NCBI GenBank assembly: GCA_028564925.1
Contig: CM053029.1
Span: 587,466,668 to 587,530,667, forward strand
Direction: 5' to 3'
DNA from: Lithobates sylvaticus
Taxonomy: Eukaryota; Chordata; Amphibia; Anura; Ranidae
Length of the DNA stretch: 64,000 bases
Each line of letters starts with the position of its first letter. Position 1 is the first letter of the stretch. This document shows, in pieces, positions 46,174-57,325 of the stretch. Under the pieces are notes generated by a model that had not been told where the DNA came from, ran no database searches, and saw nothing but the letters and a program-made list of their open reading frames with translations. Position numbers and translations under genes: made by a program.

Positions 46174-46997
46174 CAGTGATGTAAGTAACTGAGTTATAAT
46201 AAACTGAGTTACCTAACGCAGTTACTTTAGAGGGTAACGAGTAATCTAACTGATTACTTTTCCCCTCATGGTAACTCAGTTCCCATTACTTTGGCTTAGT
46301 TACCCCAATTACATCTACCGCCACTAGATGGCAGTAGTGTAATTCCGGTGTCCTGCCGAAAAAAATCCCCCGCCGGATAAGGACCCCCTGTACTGCGCAG
46401 GCGCAGCGCTTGTGCAGTACGAAGGACTACGGAGCATCCGAAAATTGCCGAACCTAAACAGCTCTGAGTGAACTCTACACCGCGCAGGTGCAGTTAACAT
46501 GTAATTGTACGAGGCGATGCCGCACGCTCCTGATGCTCGTGCTACTCTGCAAGGGGCGTCTATCGTGTAAGTAAGGGGTGGGTCTAGTATTACTGTAACC
46601 AAGGGGCGCATTTATTATTATTGTTATATATCGAGCTCTGCCCATTAATTTAACATTCGCCCTCTTCTGTAGCCATCCGCCCCTTACACGATATAATAAT
46701 AGACCCGCCCATTGCTTACACGCTATAACAGATCTGCCCCTTGGTTAGAGTAATAATAGAGCAGCCCCTTGGTTACACGATATATAACAATAATAATAAA
46801 TGCGCCCCTTGGTTACAGTAATACTAGACCCACCCCTTAGTTACACGTATAGAATATTTTAAAAAAAAGTCAGTTACTTTGCTGCGTAACTAATTACTTT
46901 TCCAATGTAGTAACTGAGTTACTAACGCAATTACTTTTTGGGAGAAGTAATTTGTAACTTAACTAATTACTTTTTTAAAGTAAGATGACCAACACTG
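46174..46997. mobile_element. hAT-type non-autonomous element, copy 2
   Basis: Begins CAGTGATGTAAGTAACTGAG and ends ACCAACACTG, with the exact 8-bp duplication GTTGGAAG at 46166-46173 and 46998-47005. It matches copy 1 (358-1157) over its whole length. It has one extra GTTACA-type internal unit near 46745. Confidence 0.92.
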
Positions 46998-47630
46998 GTT
47001 GGAAGGACCCGAATCCACCTTCAATAGTAAGGTGGCTTAATAGAGTAAGAGAGAATGGAGCTATGGAGGACTTAGTGTCCTCAGGCCAAAATAAAAAAGA
47101 GCGGTATAATAAAATATGGGCAGGGTGGAACAGATTTATGTACTCGGAGGAAGGGAAGATAATGCTGGGAGAAAATGATGGAGAGGGCGGATAAGGGGGT
47201 GAGTTTGACCGTATGGGAATACACTTGTCAGGATTCCTCCATCCCGCCGGGCCGGCTGGGTGGGGAGGAGATCTTCTTTTCCTTTTTTTTTTTTTTTTTT
47301 TTTATCGGTGGATAAAAAGAGAAGAAATAGGGGGAGGGTAAGAATATAAGGGGGAAGGGATGGTACTTAGGGAAAGAAGCACCCTAAGATCCCCTTAGAG
47401 AAATAACAAGAACAAGTGTTAAAAGGCAATGGTTTAACTGGAAGAAAGCGGGACACTTTTTTTTTATGTAGCAAATGAGAAGCGATATACTATGTTTTGA
47501 AAAGGGAATTCTTTTTTGTTAATTTTTTCCCGTTCTTGTAAGATATGGAATATTGAGTGACATTGTTTTCTGTATTTCCCCTTATTGGAAAAAAAAAAAT
47601 AAAGAATAAAATATGAAAAAAAAAAAAAAA

Positions 47631-48411
47631 TTGGTTCAGTTCAACATGTTTCAGTGTCGATTAGGTAGGATAAAATTTTGCAGCTAAGCTTCTTCGGGAA
47701 CCCAAAGGTGTTCTCATGCATGGTGGAGATATCTTGTACAGGAAAATTAAGGGGAACCAGTTGGACTAGTTGTTATATTGCTAGGACTTCATTAATATTG
47801 CACAGCCTTATGTATGGGTGATATATTGGGAGTAGTTCAGTTCAATGAGTTTCACAGTTAAGCTTCTTTGGGAAACCAGAGGTATTCCCATGCAAGGTGG
47901 GGATTTCTTGAGGCAGGAAAGTGAAGGAGATGCAGTTGGACCAGCTGGCATATTACTAGGGTTTTTTTCATAAGGCGGAGACATCTTATGTATGGGCCAA
48001 ATTTTGAGAGTGGTTTAGTTCAACGTGTTATAATGTTTGGGGGTTCTAAGTCATTTTCTAGCAAAAAAAACGTTTAACTTGTAAACAACACATCTCAAAA
48101 AGAGGCTCGGTCCTTAAGTGGTTAAAATTAAGCTCCTTCAGGAATCCAAAGGTATTCCCATGCATGGTGCAGATACTGTATGCAGGTATGGGTCATATAT
48201 TAAAAATGGTTCAGTTCAACATGTTTCAGTGTCAATTAGTGTCAATGTGAATATGCAGATTAGGTAGGATAAAAAAAAAGGCTCAGTTCAACGTGTTTTG
48301 CAGCTAAGCTTCTTCAGGAACCCAAAGGTGTTCCCATGTATGCTGCAGATATTGTGTACAGGAAAATTAAGGGGAACCAATTGGACTAGTTGTTATACTG
48401 CTAGGACTTCA
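47631..48411. repeat. About 175-bp tandem unit array, block 2
   Basis: Units marked at about 47690, 47857, 48127 and 48303 by TAAGCTTCTTC-GGAACCC. A relic of a TTAA element end (TGTTTGGGGGTTCTAAGTCA to AAGTGGTTAA) sits at about 48036-48123. Confidence 0.85.
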
Positions 48412-48415
48412 TTAA

Positions 48416-49376
48416 CCACTTTCAGACTGGACCAATTTGCAGCCAAAGGACCAGGCCCCTTTTTGCGATTCGGCACTGCGTCGCTTTAACTGACAATTGC
48501 GCGGTCGTGCAACGTGGCTCCCAAACAAAATTGACATCCTTTTTTTCCCACAAATAGAGCTTTCTTTTGGTGGAATTTGATCGCCCCTGCGGTTTTTATT
48601 TTCTGCGCTATAAACAAAAAAGAGCGACAATTTTGAAAAAAAACGCATTATTTTTTATTTTTTGCTATAATAAATATCCCCCCAAAAATATATAAAAAAA
48701 CATTTTTTTTCCTCAGTTTAGGTCGATACGTATTCTTCTACATATTTTTGGTAAAAAAAATCGCAATCAATAAGCGATTATTGATTGGTTTGCGCAGAAG
48801 TTATAGCGTTTACAAGATAGGGGATAGTTTTATAGCATTTTTATTAATAATTTTTTTTTATTAGTAATGGTGGCGATCAGCGATTTTTATTGTGACTGCG
48901 ACATTATGGCGGACACATCGGACATTTTTGACACATTTTTGGGACCATTATCATTTATACAGCAATCAATGCTATTTAAATGCATTGATTCCTGTATAAA
49001 TGACACTGGCAGTGAAGGGGTTAACCACAAGGGGGCAGTGTAGGGGTTAAGTATGCCTAGGGGTGTGTTTCTTACTGTGGGGGGGCGTGGCTGTCAGCTA
49101 GTGAATGCTGATCTCTGCTCCAATCACAGGGAGCAGAGATCAGCGTCACTAGTTGCTAGGCAGAACGGGGAGATGCTGTGTACTTCCGCATCTCCCCGTT
49201 CAGCCTTCCCGTGAGACGATCGCGGGTGTCCCTGCGGCGATCGAGTCCTCGCGGGGGTCCCGACCGGCGCGCTCCCGATGGCACGACAGGCATTAAGGAG
49301 GGACTTATATATACGCCCTCCTGCCTGTACGTGCCATTCTGTCGACGTATATCTGTGTGCGCCGGTCGGGAACCGG
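48416..49376 (-). mobile_element. TTAA element, full length, 961 bp
   Basis: Starts CCACTTTCAGACTGGACC and ends GTCGGGAACCGG with TTAA at 48412-48415 and 49377-49380. The empty site ACTTCATTAATATTGCACAG is seen at 47785 in another array unit, so target and duplication are certain. Blocks match 20461-21458 in reverse. Confidence 0.93.
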
Positions 49377-49380
49377 TTAA

Positions 49381-49905
49381 TATTGCACAGCCATCTTATG
49401 TATGGGTGATATATTGGGAGTAGTTCAGTTCAATGAGTTTCACAGTTAAGCTTCTTTGACATTTCTTAAGACAGGAAAGTGAAGGAGATCCAGTTGGACC
49501 AGCTGGCATATTACTAGTTTTTTTTCATAAGGCGGAGACATCTTATGTATGGGCCGTATATTGAGTGGTTTAGTTCAATGTGTTTTGAAGTTAGGCTTCT
49601 TCAGGAACCCAAAGGTGTTCTCATGCGAGATTTCTTGGGACAGGATAGTGAAGGAGAACCAGTTGGACTAGTTGTTATATTGCTAGGAATTAATTCATAT
49701 TGCACAGCCATCTTATGTATGGGTCATATATTGAGAGTAGTGAAGTTAAACGTGTTTAAAAGTTAAGCTCCTTCAGCAACCCACAGGTATTCCCACGCAA
49801 GGTGGAGATTTCTTGGGACAGGCTAGTGAAGGAGAACCAGTTGGACCAGCTGGCATATTGCTAGGGTTTCATTCATATGGCAGAGACATCTTTAGGTATG
49901 TTTTG
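49381..49905. repeat. About 175-bp tandem unit array, block 3
   Basis: Units marked at about 49446, 49591 and 49766. The first is shortened. The array meets the Penelope coding remnant near 49905. Confidence 0.85.
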
Positions 49906-49907
49906 AC

Positions 49908-50290
49908 ATTAAGCAATTCATCACCTGTAACACTACGCATGTGGTGTATGCCTTAGAATGCCCATGCAGACTTTTGTACATAGGCCACACTAAAAGAGCT
50001 CTGAAGGTGAGAATAGCCAAATATATTCAAAATATAAAGATTGGTTTTAAAGACCATAATGTTTCTTTACATTTTAAATTGAAACATAATCAGGATCCTT
50101 CAGGCCTTAAATTTTGGGGTGTAGAGTGTCTCAGGCCATCATGGAGAGGATCCAATACTGAGAGGGATTTATAAAAACGTGAAACTCAGTGGATTTTTCT
50201 CACAGACACTCTTTCACCAAAAGGCCTAAACATAGAGCTAGACATCAATTGTTTTATTAGCGATGCCTAAAAACTATTTTATCTATAGAC
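49908..50290 (+). pseudogene. GIY-YIG endonuclease domain of a Penelope-like element
   Basis: The translated stretch FITCNTTHVVYALECPCRLL continues YIGHTKRALKVRI, which is the GIY-YIG core (here VVY...YIG) with the cysteine pair CPC typical of Penelope-like elements. Further on come LKFWGVECLRP, ERDL, then RETQWIFLTDTLSPKGLN and DINCF, the family C-terminus. In intact elements this domain nicks target DNA for priming. Only this last part of the polyprotein is left, so it is a relic. Confidence 0.8.
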
Positions 50291-50368
50291 ATTTTTCTGT
50301 ATTATTGATATTCCTCTTTCTTCCTCTTAATATACATTTAATAATTTTAAATATATTTCAAATATTGC

Positions 50369-50600
50369 ATAGTATTTATGCGATTTTATGTATGCAACTA
50401 ATGGTAGTTGCAAGACTTAATGTTATATTAGCATATAGTTTGATGACCTAACAGTTATAAACTATTATAATGCCGTTATTTAAAATGGTATTTATGCGAC
50501 TTTTTGTATGCGACTAATGGTAGTTGCCAAATTTAGTGTTACATTAGGATAAATCTTAATGACCTAACAGCTTTGGACTATTTTAAATGCTGTTGTGAGT
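50369..50600. repeat. Direct repeat, about 118-bp period, two copies
   Basis: TATGCGACTAATGGTAGTTGC-like sequence followed by GATGACCTAACAG occurs twice, at about 50390 and 50505. Confidence 0.8.
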
Positions 50601-51205
50601 CTTCTATAGCTCACTATGGCGTTTTATATTTTACGGTTATCTCCCATGTATAAAATATTTTAAATTTGGGTTTTTATTTATTTTGTTATTTCTATATTTC
50701 ATTTTAATATAATTTCCATATTTATTAACTGATTGGAAATTATTAATTCATAACTAATTCTTATTCATCCTGGTGTATTTTATACAATATCTCATAAATT
50801 TCTAATCAGACGCCATTCATTGTACATGATTGATATTAATTTTGATTTGTTAATGGAATGGTGGCTGTCTTACCAAATGCAGATTTGCATATTAATATGT
50901 GAAGTTATATGACCACAATGTGCTGACTTGGTTAAATGTGCTTTAAATGTTTTTTTATGTAAATTGACTTTTTTATGGTCATGTTGAGTGGGATGCGCCG
51001 CTCGTCTGGTATGGATGGGCACCCTCCTTGCACGCAAGCATCAGTCTTGGTGCTGTGGTGTATGTGTGGGAGGGGCTGGTTTACATCCTGATTAATAACG
51101 TGTCGGGCCGCGCGTCCGTTCTATTTAAACTGAGATGGCACGTGGTGGAGGTCACGCCCTCAGTCGAAGTCGGAAGTGACGAAACGCATCAAGTGCTTGA
51201 TCTCC

Positions 51206-51590
51206 ACGACAGCCGGAAGTGACGTCAATGGCATGCAATATCGCATGTGGCCAGAGGTGGGGGGTGCCGGAGAGCCTCGAAAACATCTGGAAAGGCCCGA
51301 GGACACCTCGGCAGACCTCGACAAACCGCGAAACCTCGGAAAGACTACGTTGCCAAAGTTTGCTGATGTCAGCCGAGCTGTCCTCGGGCCTTTCAGAATG
51401 GCGCTGATTGGCGCTGTTTGGCTTCCGGCCCCCCCACCTCAGGCCAAACGCGGTACTGCACGCGCTTTGGCCTGAATCGTGCTCGTTTTGCGAGACAACA
51501 CTCACAAAACGAGTTACGATTTTTAAAAATACAGCGCTCGCATTGCGAAACGCCCGTTAACCGCGTTACTCGCAATCCGAGGTTCCACTG
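51206..51590. mobile_element. pogo/Tigger-like MITE, palindromic
   Basis: The right end reads CGAGGTTCCACTG then TA; its complement CAGTGGAACCTCGG is a Tigger-type terminus. Inner arms such as GAAAGGCCCGAGGACA and TGTCCTCGGGCCTTTC are inverted. The left terminus is not seen. Confidence 0.55.
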
Positions 51591-51592
51591 TA

Positions 51593-51840
51593 ATTCATAG
51601 TTCACAGCCATCTTATGTATGGATCTTATATTGAGAATAGTTCAGATCAATACGTTTTGCAGTTAAGCTTCTTCAGGAACCCAGAGTTATTCTCATGCAT
51701 GGTTGAGGTATCTTGGGACAGGAAAATGAAGGACCACTTGCTAGAACTTCATTCATATGGCATTGATATCTTATGTATGGGTCATATATTGATGGTGGTT
51801 CAGTTCAACGCGTTTTACTGTTAAGCTTCTTTAGGGTCCT
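51593..51840. repeat. About 175-bp tandem unit array, block 4
   Basis: Units marked at about 51664 and 51822, with the flanking CATCTTATGTATGGATCTTA and GGTTCAGTTCAACGCGTTTT words. Confidence 0.85.
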
Positions 51841-52344
51841 GAAGCCCCCCATAACTAAGCCCTCCTGCACCACCCCCTGTCCCTCCCAGTGCATTCTGGG
51901 CATGCATGGTGGGTGTCGCTTGGTAGAGGAGAGGGAGACCAGCGAACATCCCTTACCATGTAATAAACTATAAGTGACGTGTATAACATCACTTCTGGTT
52001 TCTGCAGTTCATTTCCCCAGCTGCTGTGGCTGGTAATGGATCAGAATCTGGAGCATTTGAGTGAAAAAAAACAAAACAAAAAAGGTACACCCAAACACTT
52101 AAACCCAAACCCTCCACCCCGCAAAAAAAAAAAAAATAGTTTATTTAACTCAAAGTTTGTCGCCGTTTCACAAGCACATGCAATTTTAAGGCTTGACCTG
52201 TTGGGTATCTACTTACCGGGCACAACCTCATCTTTGATATTTTACCAAAAAAATACATTGCAATTCTGTGCCAATAAATTAACTTTCAGCTTTAGGATAA
52301 CTAAAATGTATCGGAGCACCACAAACCGGAAACGCTATTTAACC
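51841..52344. repeat. Unclassified DNA, then a TTAA element relic (from about 52140)
   Basis: The second part (GACCTGTTGGGTATCTACTTACCGGG) matches 27200-27240 in the head-to-head pair. The first part has no recognised feature beyond CCTCCCAGTGCATTCTGGGCATGCATGG. Confidence 0.5.
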
Positions 52345-52938
52345 ACTTGCCCTCTGGAAGATTTTACCCCCTTCATGACCAGGTCATTTTTTGCTATTTG
52401 GCACTGCGTTACTTTAACTGACATTTGTGCCATCACTCAATGCTGCAAACCAAATTCAATTTGTATAATTTTTTTCACATAAATAGAGCTTTCTTTTGTG
52501 GTATTTGATCACCACTGCAGTTTTAATTTTTAAAAGTGAAAAAAGAGTGAAAATGTTATATATATATTTTACTTTCTGCTATAAATCATATCCAATAAAA
52601 CATTAAAAAAAAAAAATTTCTTTATACATTTAGGCCAAAATGTATTCTGCTACGTGTTTTTGGTAAAAAAAATCCCAATAAGCGTAAATTGGTTTGCACA
52701 AATGTTATGGCCTCTACAAACTATGATATATATATACTGGAATTTTATTTCTTGATACTAGTAATGGCATTGATCAGCGACTTATAGCGGGATTGTGATA
52801 GTATGGCGGGCAATCTGACACTAATTGACACTTTTGACACTTTGTGGGAACCAGCAACACTAATACTGTAATCAGTGCTAAAAATATGCACTGTTACTGT
52901 ACTAATGACACTGGCTGGGAAGGGGTTAACATCCAGGG

Positions 52939-53070
52939 CATGGGTGCTCAACCTGTGGCCATCCAGCTGTCACTGAACTACAAGTCCCATGTGGCATTGC
53001 AAGGCTGACAGTTACAAGCATGACGTGATGTTAGTTCAGCAGCTGGAGGGCCACAGGTTGGGCACCCATG
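52939..53070. mobile_element. Palindromic hAT-type MITE
   Basis: CATGGGTGCTCAACCTGTGG at the left and CCACAGGTTGGGCACCCATG at the right are inverted, with CAGCTG-flanked inner arms. It interrupts the TTAA element shortly after GGGTTAAC. Confidence 0.75.
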
Positions 53071-53315
53071 ATATAGGACGATCAAAGGGTTAACTGTGTG
53101 CCTAACAATGTTTGGTGCATTTACTGTGTGCTGTTTTTACAAAGGGATGTACCGGTTTTTATTCCCTGCTTTGCAGGGCAACAAAAAACGGCACATCACC
53201 GCTGTCAGTGTTGTTTACATTCACAGAGCTCTGTCCTGTTCCCTGATCAGCAGGTCCCACCAGGCAATCATTGGCCGGGACCCGCTGATCGGCTTGTGCT
53301 GTGACTAATCACAGC

Positions 53316-55040
53316 CAGAAATGTGTGGAACAAAAACATTTGTTTCGTTTCGATTCATTGTTTACATAACTTCATTTAAATTATTTTCTAAATATTGACA
53401 TTGACCTGTCTTTTTTGTTTTTCTTTGCTGTGTCTCACAGAAAATGTTCTGTTATATCTGTTCATGACTTGTGATATGTGATGTATTTATTTTTGCATTA
53501 TTCCTGTAATACATTTTGACTTGTACCTTGTTGGTCCTTGTGGGCCCTGTTCCTTGCAATAAATAAAAAAAAAAAAAAAAAAATTATTTTCTAAATACAT
53601 TTTGTTTATTGTAATTCGATTCAAATTTTACAAATTTGGTAAATTCGAATGGAAATCAAATTCACTTTTTAAATTTGTATTTATTCTATTCGAAATTCGA
53701 ATTTTGGAAGATGGTTATATTCTTTCTATTCCATTCTATTCGTTTTTTTCTATTCTACTTTATTCTTTTCTATTCTTTTCTTCTTTTATTGTATATTTTA
53801 TTCTTTTTTTAATTTAAATTCAAATTTATTCTATTTAAATTCAAATTTATTCTATTCAAATTCAAATTCATTCTATTCTAAATTTGAATTTTGGAAGATT
53901 GTAATATTCTTTCTATTTTATTTTATTCTATGCTATTATTTTTTCTATTCTATTCTAATCAATTATTTTATTTTCTATTGTATTCTTATCTATTCTATTT
54001 GAATTTGAATTTATTCTATTCAAATTTTGGAAGATGGTTATATTCTTTCTATTTTATTCTATTCTATTGTTTTTTTCTATTCTACTTTATTCTTTTCTAT
54101 TCTATTCTAATCTATTCTTTTCTATTCTATTAAAATTTATTCTTTTTGACTTTTGGGGAATGGTAATATTCATTTTTTTTCCATTGTTTGTTCTATTCTA
54201 TTCCATTCTATTATTTTCTATTTCAATTTAAAATTATTTTATTCATTCAAATGTCAAAAGATGGTTTTATTCTTTCTGTTTTATTCTATTCCTTTATTTT
54301 CTATTTTATTATGTTCTGTTTTACTCTATTCTTTTCTACTCTATTCTTTTATTTTCTATTCTATTCTCTTCTAATTTATTCAAATTTCTAAATTATTCAA
54401 ATTTATTTCAATTTAAAATTATTTTATTAATTCAAATTTCAAAAGATGGTTATATTATTTCTGTTTTATTCTATTCCTTTATTTTCTATTTTATTATGTT
54501 CTGTTTTACTCTATTCTTTTCTACTCTATTCTTTTATTTTCTATTCTATTCTCTTCTAATTTATTCAAATTTCTAAATGATTCTAATTTATTTCAATTTA
54601 AAATTATTTTATTAATTCAAATTTCAAAAGATGGTTATATTATTTCTGTTTTATTCTATTCTATTCCTTTATATTCTATTCTATTATGATCTGTTTTACT
54701 CTATTATTTTCTATTCTATTCTTTTTTCTATTCTAATCTCTTCTTTTCGATTCTATTATTTTCTTTTCTATTCTATTCTATTATTTTCTATTCTATTCCT
54801 TTATTTTATATTCTATTTTATCCTATTCGGAAATTCAAATTCAAATCGAATTAGAAAACTATTCAAACTAATAAAAACTAATCAAATTCAAAAAACGTTT
54901 CAAATTTCGTCCGAAATTTTGTTTTGTTATTTCAGATTCGTATAAATTTGTTGCTATTGTAATTTTGGAAATTAGGATACAAACGTATTTCTGAATAACG
55001 AAAAATTTGTCCACATTTCAAAACGAACTGCACATGTCTA
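53316..55040. mobile_element. hAT-like element (TAGACATG family) carrying a TTCTA satellite
   Basis: Starts CAGAAATGTG and ends CACATGTCTA, with the exact 8-bp duplication ATCACAGC (53308-53315, 55041-55048). The right end equals that of 83-1959. The interior from 53690 to 54830 is a T-rich satellite. No transposase. Confidence 0.7.
53690..54830. repeat. TTCTA-type satellite with higher-order period of about 185 bp
   Basis: Base word TTCTA in many variants. A marker AAAGATGGTTATATTATTTCTG recurs near 54443 and 54631, with a related form near 54259, giving a period near 185 bp. The strand shown is nearly free of G. Confidence 0.9.
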
Positions 55041-55137
55041 ATCACAGCACAGTCAAGGCGGGGGTCATGCACGCATGCGCGTGCCCGCCCCCTACCTGGA
55101 ACTGCTGGATCATGTATTAGATACATCATCAAAGCAA

Positions 55138-55545
55138 ACTCTCCCATCCATTCATGTCTCCATGCTTTTTTTTTTTTGTTAAGAAACCACTTTGAAAAAC
55201 ACCCCCCCTGGCATTTTCAGCCACGGCCCTCAGTAAGGCAGATGATTAATTTAGCATTTATTTCCTGGAATCCATCTGCCCTTAACTCAGGCATGCAGGT
55301 AGGAGGGTGTGGTTAGCTGAGAAAGCCCCTCCTCCCTTCATCCAGAGGAAAGAAAAAAAAATGCCCACGAAGACTCTTGGGATGACATCATTTGGGCCTA
55401 GGCCAGAAACCAGGATGCAACTGAAGAAATGTAAAAAAGAAGTTTAAAACAAGTAATTATAATGTAACTTCCTATCTATTTACTAATACTAGCAGCATAA
55501 GGATTAAAAATAGTTCATGTTGATTGAGAGTTTAGTTCCGCTTTA
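55138..55545. repeat. Unclassified ranid-type repeat ending CCGCTTTAA
   Basis: Contains CCACTTTGAAAAACACC at the left and TTTAGTTCCGCTTTAATG at the right. The right end resembles that of TTAA-flanked MITEs. Interior GAGGGTGTGGTTAGCTGAG. Confidence 0.45.
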
Positions 55546-55949
55546 ATGCTTGCACAGTCTGACCCCGGTCTTTGGTTTATTAGGAGCCGTATTTCCTGAC
55601 TGGGCTGCTCTCCGATACAAAGTAATGGAAAAAGAAACTCCGGCTGACTACTTCCGCTCACTCAGTACAACAATACCCCGTCTGGATTATATTAGAATTT
55701 GAGCTAAACTGATAACTTTGTCCATCCATCAGGATCACACAATGCCTGACCTGAGACCACCAGGCGGACGTGTCCCATTCTGCAGTGTATGGCCCCCGGG
55801 CATTGTCTGTGATCAACTATCACTGTGCAGACACACTATAATACACGGGTGGAAAAAATGAACCAGAGAAGTCTATCACCAGATATTTTTTTTATATTAC
55901 TTATATTACTTTCATTTTTACTTATTTTCCAGAACACCAGAAGACTTAC
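55546..55949. other. Non-repetitive DNA, no gene
   Basis: Balanced-composition sequence, 55560-55800, without repeat ends or open frames. Could include conserved non-coding DNA, but no clear motif cluster. Confidence 0.35.
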
Positions 55950-56130
55950 AGCGGTATTAAACCTGGAAAGACAAAAATGTATTATGTTACAGCTTACCAA
56001 TCCTTAGTTGTAGTGGCTAATTTCGTTTTATTTATATTTTAGATTTTATTTCCTTCATTTTCACTTGGCGATCCAGCCAGTAAGTCTGTTATTTTTCAAC
56101 TTCCTTGAAAGAGACGTAGCTGACAACTTA
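55950..56130. repeat. Interspersed repeat shared with 12225-12420
   Basis: GGTATTAAACCTGGAAAGAC then TTACCAATCCTTAGTTGTAG. Second copy of the repeat near 12250. Confidence 0.55.
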
Positions 56131-56167
56131 AGCAGTCAACTTAAAACCTTATCTGCTAAACAAGGGG

Positions 56168-56960
56168 CAGGGGTGTAGCAACAGGGGTTGCAGGGGTTGC
56201 AATTGTGACCTGGTCCCATGTTCCAGGGTGTCCGTTCGGCCTTCTCTGTACACCTAGATAGCAGGGGCGGAAGCATGTACAGGAACCAATCCCCATCTAC
56301 AGCTGGTGAGAGACGGGATGGTGAAACAGGCAGCACTGTGGCAGAGAGTGAGGGGGGGAATGGGACAAAGCACAGGGGCCCAGTGAGACCACGGGGGCCG
56401 AAGAGAGGACAGGATCCCAGAAAAAGCAACGGGGCGAGAGAGAGCACTAGAGCCTAGAGAAAGGACAGGGGTGGGAGGGAGCCCCGGGGGCCCAGGAGCA
56501 GCAGAAGAAAACTTGTCAGGGGGGCAGCGGCAGCATGTAGAAGAACCGATGCCCCCCCATCTTCTTCCTGCAGCCGCTGAATGCCCACTTCTTCTCTTCT
56601 CCCTCCCACTGGCATTCAGCGGCTGCAGGAGGAAGATGGGGGGGGATCGGTTCTTCAACATGCTGCCGCTGCCCCCCTATCCAGTTTTCTTATGCTGCTC
56701 CCCGGCCCCTGGGGCTCCCTCCTACCCCTGACCTTTCTCTAGGCTCCAGTGCTCTCTCTCGCCCTGTTGCTTTTTCTGGGCTCCTGTCCTCTCTTTGGCC
56801 CTGTGCTCTCACTGGGCCCCTGTGCTCTGTCCCATTCACCCCCTACCCCCCCCCCCACAGTGCTACTGGGTTCACCCCTCCCCTCTCCCACCAGTTGCTG
56901 CGGGGGATACTGTCAGGATGAAGATTGGGGAAGGGGCCAGTAAATGTGTCCTTTACTGGC
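56168..56960. mobile_element. hAT-type palindromic element, right end missing
   Basis: Begins CAGGGGTGTAGCAACAGGGG. The core 56361-56834 is a long palindrome with centre near 56597 (GGATCGGTTCTTC and GAAGAACCGATGC pair). No matching right terminus was found. Confidence 0.6.
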
Positions 56961-57325
56961 CCCCTCCTTGTCTTAATAGAGTCAGTGATCCGTACCAATC
57001 ACTGATTCTGTTCGTTCATAACTGAAGCCTAGTAAACTGTGTTTACTAGACTTCAGTTTGTGAATGGACGGGAAGCTCTGTACAGAGCTATTCCTGTCTA
57101 TTCCTTCTGTGTAGCTGAGGCTGCTGAGATGGAGATTGAGAGCTGACTCACTAGCACTGCTGGAAGTCTATTCCAAGCATCAACTACTCTTTCAGTAAAA
57201 TAATACCTTCTAAGCTTGGTTTTGAACTTTCCTCCTTCTAGTTTGAGGTCATGTCCCTGTGTTCTTAAATCTTTGCTTCATATTGAAAATCCTGCCCTCC
57301 TGAACCTTATTCTTACTCTACATGT
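56961..57325. repeat. Possible LINE fragment, minus orientation unclear
   Basis: Part of this (TTCAGTAAAATAATACCTTC to GAGGTCATGTCCCTGTGTTC) resembles widespread LINE-derived sequence, but no domain could be read. Low support. Confidence 0.25.

Larger units (their letters stand above)
39402..47195 (+). pseudogene. L1-type ORF2 (endonuclease and reverse transcriptase), broken
   Basis: The intact protein nicks target DNA and reverse-transcribes its own RNA. The ATG at 39402 begins MEEVRVTSMNVKGLNVPEKR with QETHF, the APE endonuclease start. The frame shifts near 39650 and again at a G run near 39825. Endonuclease WSDHAPI is at about 40015. The longest frame, 40257-42314 (685 codons), holds the RT core: KAPGPDG, YRPISLLN, SIDAEKAFDKV, GTRQGCPLSP and YADDLL (41418). 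A shift near 42310 leads to another frame (FLRSLESAVKYERQ). The C-terminal CWRCGEEPGTLFHIP lies after the LTR element near 45930, and a last part after the hAT element (PPSIVRWLNRVRENG, 47016). The L1/Tx1 group is likely from the motif set. Confidence 0.9.
39346..47630 (+). mobile_element. L1-type LINE, split by an LTR element and a hAT element
   Basis: The insertion interrupts one 175-bp unit: the sequence before 39346 and after 47630 joins to match the intact unit at 48180-48235. It ends in an AATAAAATATG signal and poly-A, with a short AAAATTG repeat on both sides. Without the two nested elements it is about 4.2 kb. A short leader precedes ORF2 and there is no ORF1, so it is 5'-truncated. 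Confidence 0.85.
49906..51200 (+). mobile_element. Penelope-like element, 3' part
   Basis: The coding end of the GIY-YIG endonuclease is followed by about 900 bp of AT-rich trailer. A duplication of about 118 bp (TATTTATGCGA-TTTTATGTATGC near 50371 and 50489) lies in the trailer. It ends with GACGAAACGCATC near 51177, a hammerhead-like terminal word of this class. The reverse transcriptase part is missing. Confidence 0.7.
52345..55135 (-). mobile_element. TTAA element with two nested insertions
   Basis: CCACTTGCCCTCTGGAAGAT after TTTAA at the left, then TGACCAGGTCATTTTTTGC, AGAGCTTTCTTTTGTGG and AGTAATGGCATTGATCAGCG. It continues after a hAT MITE (53071) and after the hAT-like element (55041) into CAGTCAAGGCGGGGGTCATG. 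The far end is unclear. Confidence 0.65.

Noticed and set aside
56136-56661. Frames of 100-135 codons on the minus strand
   Set aside because: They fall in the long palindrome of a hAT-like element and mirror each other between arms.
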